Source of the DNA: Anaeromyces robustus | Lineage: Eukaryota; Neocallimastigomycota; Neocallimastigomycetes; Neocallimastigales; Neocallimastigaceae | Length of the DNA stretch: 11,756 nt | Direction: 5' to 3' | NCBI GenBank assembly: GCA_002104895.1 | Contig: MCFG01000742.1 | Coordinates: 1-11,756 of the forward strand | Part shown: positions 11,672 through 11,756 of the stretch, piece after piece | Layout: the number at the start of each line of letters is the position of its first letter | Position numbering within the stretch: the stretch's first letter is position 1 | Notes under the pieces: model-generated | Seen by the model: only the letters and a program-made list of their open reading frames with translations | Databases searched by the model: none | What the model was told of the DNA's origin: nothing | Position numbers and translations under genes: made by a program

Positions 11672-11756
11672 AAAAATAATAACAGAGAGATAACACAATA
11701 TAATATAATTTATATATAATAATTATATTAACAGATATATAACATAATATAATATA

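Overview
The window looks like nuclear DNA of a dictyostelid social amoeba, Dictyostelium discoideum or a close relative. Non-coding DNA is almost pure A/T with long homopolymer runs, introns are short and AT-rich with GTAA/GTAT donors and TAG acceptors, one coding region carries a run of AAT-coded asparagines, and purD and purM are fused as in yeast and Dictyostelium. I cannot name the species from sequence alone.

Layout, left to right. (1) 91-3504, plus strand: a six-exon gene for the bifunctional purine enzyme GARS-AIRS (purD). (2) 3505-4661: AT-rich convergent intergenic region with a small hairpin. (3) 4662-7173, minus strand: a nine-exon gene that I assembled by hand, encoding a TSR3-type 18S rRNA aminocarboxypropyltransferase. 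Its last exon adds a very acidic tail made of six tandem copies of a motif around ITDRFGNTT. (4) 7174-8050: divergent intergenic region containing a candidate two-exon 46-residue mini-gene on the minus strand (7377-7559). (5) 8051-9238, plus strand: an intronless GT1-type glycosyltransferase with a bacterial look. (6) 9239-10846: mostly low-complexity DNA with one higher-complexity island (about 9981-10262) followed by a long AAT repeat, perhaps a decayed gene. (7) 10847-11671, minus strand: a cysteine-rich, single-pass membrane protein whose first exon is probably outside the window.

The genes do not form an operon and each has its own control region. Two are housekeeping genes (purine synthesis and 40S ribosome maturation). 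The glycosyltransferase and the Cys-rich membrane protein are accessory. The points most worth a second look are the expanding acidic repeat tail of the TSR3 homologue, a perfect four-unit heat-shock-element-like palindrome inside one of its introns, the apparently transferred glycosyltransferase that has gained a poly-Asn linker and lacks the usual N-terminal histidine loop, the candidate mini-gene, and the three repeated cysteine modules of the last gene. I found no rRNA, tRNA, CRISPR array or intact mobile element.
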